DNA from: Ectopseudomonas alcaliphila
Lineage (GTDB): Bacteria > Pseudomonadota > Gammaproteobacteria > Pseudomonadales > Pseudomonadaceae
Reading direction: 5' to 3'
Length of the DNA: 64,000 nucleotides
Assembly (NCBI RefSeq): GCF_900101755.1
Contig: NZ_FNAE01000006.1
Coordinates: 186,001-250,000, forward strand
How positions within the stretch are numbered: position 1 is the first letter of the stretch; each line of letters begins with the position of its first letter. Position numbers and translations under genes: made by a program. The notes beneath the pieces are model-generated. The model made no database searches. It saw only the letters and a list, made by a program, of their open reading frames with translations, and was not told the origin of the DNA. This document shows, in pieces, positions 63,814 to 64,000 of this stretch.

Positions 63814-64000
63814 TCTAGCGGCCTGGCCACAACGTCCGTATTGTTGAGTTCGTTGATGCGTGCCAGGCTGGAGAAGCCCAGGCCGTAACCCGCGGCCACC
63901 AACGCCATCATCAGATCAAGGGTGGGAACGCGGTCGGCAATGGTCAGTCGCGTATCCACGGCGCCCAACACCCGCTGCAACTGTTGCCAGAAGCCTTCGC
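63813..64000 (-). pseudogene. LysR-type regulator fragment (edge of window)
   Basis: Reading leftwards from 63998 the frame gives EGFWQQLQRVLGAVD, then LDLMMALVAAGYGLGFSSLA and DVVARPLDG, the effector-domain end of a LysR regulator. It stops matching at the junction with trbF. In some conjugative elements a LysR-type gene lies upstream of traG-trb. A deletion fusing it to trbF is the simplest reading. The rest is outside the window. Confidence 0.6.

Larger units (their letters stand above)
55248..64000. mobile_element. Second, decayed integrated element (continues past the window)
   Basis: The left end is at the attR repeat. It carries an integrase and xis homologous to those of prophage 1, then a nonsense-interrupted gene, hipBA, higBA, and part of a trb (P-type IV secretion) cluster. 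No third copy of the 48-bp repeat is seen before 64000, so the right end is outside. It looks like an integrative conjugative element remnant; whether all of it entered as one unit is unknown. Confidence 0.75.

Noticed and set aside
63576..63980. A 134-residue ORF joining the LysR fragment to out-of-frame trbF
   Set aside because: Only the first half has a family pattern; the second half is a wrong-frame reading of trbF. Treated as a junction of two pseudogenes.
18226..64000. Search for a CRISPR array
   Set aside because: No series of regularly spaced direct repeats was seen in the window.

Overview
The window is GC-rich chromosomal DNA of a Pseudomonas species. The evidence is the gene content and order: a pqq cluster followed by ercA/ercS, the thrS-infC-rpmI-rplT-pheS-pheT-ihfA block, Pseudomonas-type REP sequences, and homologues of genes numbered near PA1986-1992, PA2776-2779 and PA2736-2744 in P. 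aeruginosa. A mendocina/oleovorans-like species is possible, but I cannot fix it.

Layout. (1) 1-7.4 kb: the end of pqqB, then pqqC, pqqD, pqqE, an S9 peptidase (pqqH-like), ercA and ercS. These make the PQQ cofactor and control PQQ-dependent alcohol oxidation. Two REP-type repeats lie in frame inside the peptidase gene. (2) 7.4-10.2 kb: a small membrane protein, a C39-peptidase/TPR lipoprotein, and a convergent FAD amine oxidase. (3) 10.3-18.15 kb: tRNA-Val, the translation operon, ihfA, a MerR-like gene and tRNA-Pro(GGG). (4) 18.1-55.25 kb: a complete-looking temperate podovirus-type prophage integrated in tRNA-Pro, bounded by 48-bp direct repeats. (5) 55.25-64 kb: a second element abutting the first. 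It has a homologous integrase/excisionase pair, a nonsense-interrupted gene, hipBA, a frameshifted higBA pair, and a decayed conjugation (trb) cluster that runs off the window.

Prophage. The leftward early operon starts at a promoter with two repressor operators. It carries small genes, a tRNA-like element with an abnormal anticodon domain, recT, a YqaJ-type exonuclease, a DnaQ-like exonuclease, then a diversity-generating retroelement (DGR), xis and int. The rightward arm has cro, cII, O-like and P-like replication genes, rusA, and a T7-like virion module: portal, scaffold, capsid, tail tubes A and B, internal virion proteins, terminase and tail fibre. Holin, SAR endolysin and nested spanins follow. 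I found no phage RNA polymerase.

Main discovery. The DGR has one 100-nt template repeat (21149-21248), a reverse transcriptase, an Avd-like accessory protein and two target genes. Each target ends in a 100-nt variable repeat. All 13 and 15 substitutions in the two variable repeats fall at template adenines, with no change at any C, G or T. This is direct sequence evidence for adenine-specific mutagenic retrohoming. The two targets are DUF1566/C-type-lectin-like proteins in the early operon, not the tail fibre, so their role is open. Secondary findings are a five-copy 14-nt hairpin in the late region, the tRNA-like element, the lambda-like immunity region, and the tandem element pair.
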